Assembly (NCBI GenBank): GCA_015680905.1
Contig: CM027379.1
Span: 93,333,501 to 93,397,500, forward strand
Length of the DNA: 64,000 nt
Source: Coptis chinensis
Lineage: Eukaryota > Streptophyta > Magnoliopsida > Ranunculales > Ranunculaceae
Direction of reading: 5' to 3'
In this document: piece by piece, positions 60,640 through 64,000 of the stretch
How the letters are laid out: every line of letters begins with the position of its first letter
How positions within the stretch are numbered: the stretch's first letter is position 1
The notes under the pieces: model-generated
Told to the model about the DNA's origin: nothing
Databases searched by the model: none
The model's input: only the letters and a program-made list of their open reading frames with translations
Program-made: the position numbers and the translations under genes

Positions 60640-62997
60640 CTACTTTCTTAAATCCCATTTGGTATGCCCAACCAAAATAAATCATGAGCATCCCCATTAA
60701 AAATCCTATTAATCCAAAAGAACCTACTATACTGTAAGGAAGCTATTAGATTGTTTATAGAATCTCTCTTTCCAAAGCCCAAGGACAACTTGGACTTGTG
60801 AGTGCTTTTATCACCTCTGCTGAATCTCCTTGAAAAACACTTTCCAAAATTGCTATAGTCATTCTAGCTATAGTCATTTTGCTATGGCTCCGAACCTCCT
60901 TTGGATACTAAATCATTGGTTTCATCTAGCACCCATCCTTTTAAACCATCAAACCCCACAGGGATATTATCAAAATCATTTAGAGGCAAATTCATAGGTA
61001 ATTTAGGGCCATGCTTTTTTGAATGATTGGATGCATTTCAAAGCATTCAAAGAACAAGTGAATGATCTTATTTATGATTCTCCACATGTTAGAATCTTGT
61101 AGCAAAACCAACAAAGGACATGAGCAAGGCTCCCTGGATAAAAGTTTCCACCCCAAAATTTTTGGGGCCAACCACCCTCCCCATCGAGGGCAAACCATAA
61201 GCCATTCATTCAAAAGAACAAGTAATGTCTTCTAGAATGAATAAAATGGTATTTCTTTGGGGCCAATTTGTCCCCCTTGGCCTTCAAGATATATAACTTC
61301 CGTGAGCAATAAAATGGTCTTTCTTTGGAAGCTTGGCCTTCCAGATGTGAGCAATAGTCTTTGGCTGTAACTAGAAGAGAAGATCCTCCCCATCTTTTAT
61401 GATTTAGCATGGAGTAGACAGGACTTCACAGCTTAAACTCCCGTGATCTATCCTCACACCAAATCAGCTTGTCCTTGCTAGCCCCTAAAGGCCCAACAAC
61501 CACCTCTTGGATCCTTTGCCTTATGAAAGGCTCAAAATAAAGCTCTAAAAGCTCAGGTTCCAGCCAGACCCATCATCTTTAAACAAGCCAGACACTTGCA
61601 TATTTTCAAGATGAGGGTTTTCAACCCCCAATTCTTTAAGAGTCCTTGGTTCCCCATTGCAAACAAGCCAAGGATCCTTCAGAACTGAAGTGGTTTGTCC
61701 ATTATGGATATTCCAAAGAACCCCCTCACTTATAGTGTTGAACACCTTATGTATACCCTTCCAGAAGAAGGAAGCATTATCAGGGGGCTTGTCAACATCC
61801 CCAATCCAGTTCTTGCTATATATACTATAAAGAGTTTTAGTCCACATGGACTCCACATCAATGGCAGCTTTCCATGACAATTTTGCCAACATAGCCACAT
61901 TCATCTCCCTTGCTTTTCTAAAATCCAACCCTTTATGTTTTTTAGGTTTACACATGTGTTCCTACCCAATGGTGTGTACACTTTTGAAGTTTCATCCATT
62001 CGAAAAAAGTCCCTACATGTCTTATCTATTTTTTCACAAGTCGAAACATGCAACATGTAGGTTGACATAGCATACAAAGGTGTTGCTTGGGCCATAGAGT
62101 TTATGAGAGTAACTCTACCAGCCTGAGACAACACTTTGGCTTTCCAGCCCTTTATTTTTTTGTGAACATTGTCCACTAAGAATTCAAAAATCCTCAAATT
62201 TTCCTCTAGGATAATATAACCTGAATCCCAAGATATTTCTCTCTCGATTCAAACCGCTCCTCATTTTCCGAATCTCTTCATCCTAAGCTTGTTCCCTGAA
62301 TCTCACATTCCTACTAAAGAACATGTTGGACTTATCATAATTAATTTTTCTGTCCATATGTCTCACAAGATTCATCAAGGATTTTTCTCAAATGGCCTCC
62401 ATCGAAATGTTGGCCTTAGTGAAAATGATCAAATCATATGCATACAACAAATGAGTGATGGGGAGACCTCTTTTTATTTGGATCCCATGTATCTTTCCTT
62501 CCTGCTCTTCTTTAGCAATAAGCCTAGACAAAGCCTCCTGAAACCATGATAAAAAAGATAAGGGGACAAAGGGTCCCTTTGCGAGTCCTCTATCGGTTTT
62601 GAATTTCTTCAGGGGGACCCATTCAGTAACACTTGAAAAGTGACAGAGATCAAACATTGCTGGATCATGCCTCTCCGTTTTTCATTAAATCCAAGCCTAT
62701 CCAAAATGCTATTAAGGAAAGACCATTCTACCCTATCATAGGCCTTAGCCATATCCATCTTGAGGGCCACCCAACCATCCCCCTTAGTTTTCATGTTTTT
62801 CATGTTATGAAAAAGCTCACAGGCCAACCTAGTATTATCTCCAATACTCCTCCCTTTGATAAAAGCCCCTTGAAAAGGAGACACAATTTTATTTATATGA
62901 CATTTCAACCTATTAGCCAAAATCTTCAAGATAATCTTGTAGCAGAAGTTGCACAGGCTTATCTCCTACTTTAGTTGTACTTTTCCTGGAAAGACTA
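60640..62997 (-). pseudogene. LINE ORF2 (reverse transcriptase, zf-RVT, RNase H) relic
   Basis: On the minus strand the order is RT, thumb, zf-RVT and RNase-H-like tail. RT shows KILANRLKCHINKIVSPFQG, AFIKGRSIGDN, ALKMDMAKAYDRVEWSFL and LLYAYDLIIFTKA. The catalytic FADD/YADD box has become YAYD. Next come INYDKSNMFFSRNV, KIKGWKAKVLSQAGRVTLIN and KGLDFRKAREMNVAMLAKLS with WKGIHKVFN and KDPWLVCNG. Zf-RVT-like pieces lie at 61,410-60,992 (IIHLFFECFE) and an RNase-H-like end near 60,830-60,640. There are several frame breaks and the 5' half of ORF2 (endonuclease) is absent. It is a 5'-truncated, inactive insertion. Confidence 0.88.
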
Positions 62998-62999
62998 AT

Positions 63000-64000
63000 G
63001 GTCCCTTTTACCAAAAAGTCATTATCTTATATAGAAATTTTTTGAGAATACATAAATGTGTGTAGAGGGATCCACTTAGGATTCCAAGTTTTATCTTAAG
63101 AGGACAAGTCATTGTCATACAAGTACTTGTACTTGATATACTAAAACACTTTTAATACATATCTCTTTAATATGGAAAATGCCCATTAACAAATCCATAT
63201 TTATAATAAGGCCCCTTGAACTTTCAAGAAAGTTTTTTCCTACCATTAATTATATTTAAGTCCCTCCATCTCACTTGTATTCACAATTAGACCATTGGGA
63301 ATTTGTTATTCATTGTCACACCCATGTCTAATTGACCCTAATGTGACATTCAACATCAATTAAGCATTAAGAAACTATTTATTATAATACCGCCGGGTTT
63401 GAGCTCAATTAGTTATGTCACACTTTCCTAATACATAACTCAGAGTGGTGGATCATTTATTAGAATTCATAATTCAATATGTCCTACATTCATTACCTAA
63501 AAACGCGTCAAGTCAAGTCTATGAATAGACATTACTTTTTAACGTCTCAAAATAATAAATTTGAGACACAATGAATTTTCATAATTCCTCAAGTCTAGGG
63601 ATTAACCAGTAGAGTGAGATTTGCAAACTAACCTTAACAGCGAATTTATAGTGTGTTCTCACTTTGATCCCCTCAGTGTCAGTCATGTGACTACACCAAT
63701 ATACAAACTTAGAGTCATACTCAAATGATTGAGATATCATCATCCTATCATATAGTAGTTATGTATATTACAGTCTTATAAGTTAAGTGTCTAACTTCAC
63801 CCCTAACTGTGAGCATTCTAGGTAAATAGATGTAAACCCTTTATTTTTTTGTACATTATTATTTTACAATATTTAGTATTTTTGGATTAGATATTTAATG
63901 CATGGTCAATATGCTAGAAAATTTGGTTTGACTTTTATTATAAAAAGAGAAAAGAGGGAAAACAAGAGAATATTTTTGAAATTTGTATTAAAGGAATTTA
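63000..64000. other. AT-rich DNA, no gene seen
   Basis: No open frame, transposon end or RNA gene is evident in the last kilobase. Confidence 0.6.

Noticed and set aside
1..64000. tRNA, rRNA or other structural RNA genes
   Set aside because: No cloverleaf or rRNA-like conserved stretch was found by eye; a tRNAscan or Infernal run would settle it.

Overview
The window is nuclear DNA of a flowering plant, most probably a eudicot. The support is spliced genes with plant-specific families (a membrane-tethered NAC factor, a plant purple acid phosphatase, a plant synaptotagmin, a galactinol synthase relic), plus plant copia, Tat-type gypsy, LINE, CACTA and MITE repeats. There is no bacterial gene organisation.

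Layout. Positions 1-30,000 are almost entirely repeat-derived: a copia fragment (1-660), a probably mitochondrial insert with an internal 480-bp tandem duplication (about 3,000-4,640), low-complexity and duplicated DNA with a CACTA-type end (6,081), a LINE ORF1 relic (10,263-12,450), two related CACTA 3' ends (near 14,225 and 17,457) flanking a galactinol synthase pseudogene (14,380-15,265), a second copia copy (17,860-19,915), and a GC-rich degenerate gypsy element of the dual-RNase-H Tat type (about 19,915-29,670). Positions 30,000-58,800 are gene-rich: a synaptotagmin/E-Syt-like gene (+, 30,231-37,867), a NAC factor with a C-terminal membrane anchor (-, 40,281-48,474) whose 4.9-kb intron holds three foldback elements, TAF7 (+, 50,344-51,489), a PPPDE/DeSI-like protease ORF (+, 53,074-53,609) and a purple acid phosphatase (-, 54,057-58,587). 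Positions 59,000-63,000 hold a Tourist-like MITE with a nested perfect hairpin and a dead LINE ORF2. The last kilobase shows nothing.

The genes do not form a pathway. They are independent housekeeping or stress genes: lipid transfer and membrane contact (synaptotagmin), stress transcription (NAC), basal transcription (TFIID), deSUMOylation or deubiquitination-type proteolysis, and phosphate release.

The most notable observations are a U12-type AT-AC intron in TAF7, visible as matching 5' splice site, branch point and reading phase; a 605-bp-arm inverted repeat inside the NAC gene intron that would fold into long dsRNA if transcribed; and the Tat element with a tandem-repeat block and antisense reading frames downstream of integrase. 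Several gene exons carry clustered one- or two-base indels, mostly in homopolymers. I read these as more likely unpolished assembly than pseudogenisation, so broken frames in the synaptotagmin, NAC exon 5, phosphatase and DeSI genes should be treated with caution.
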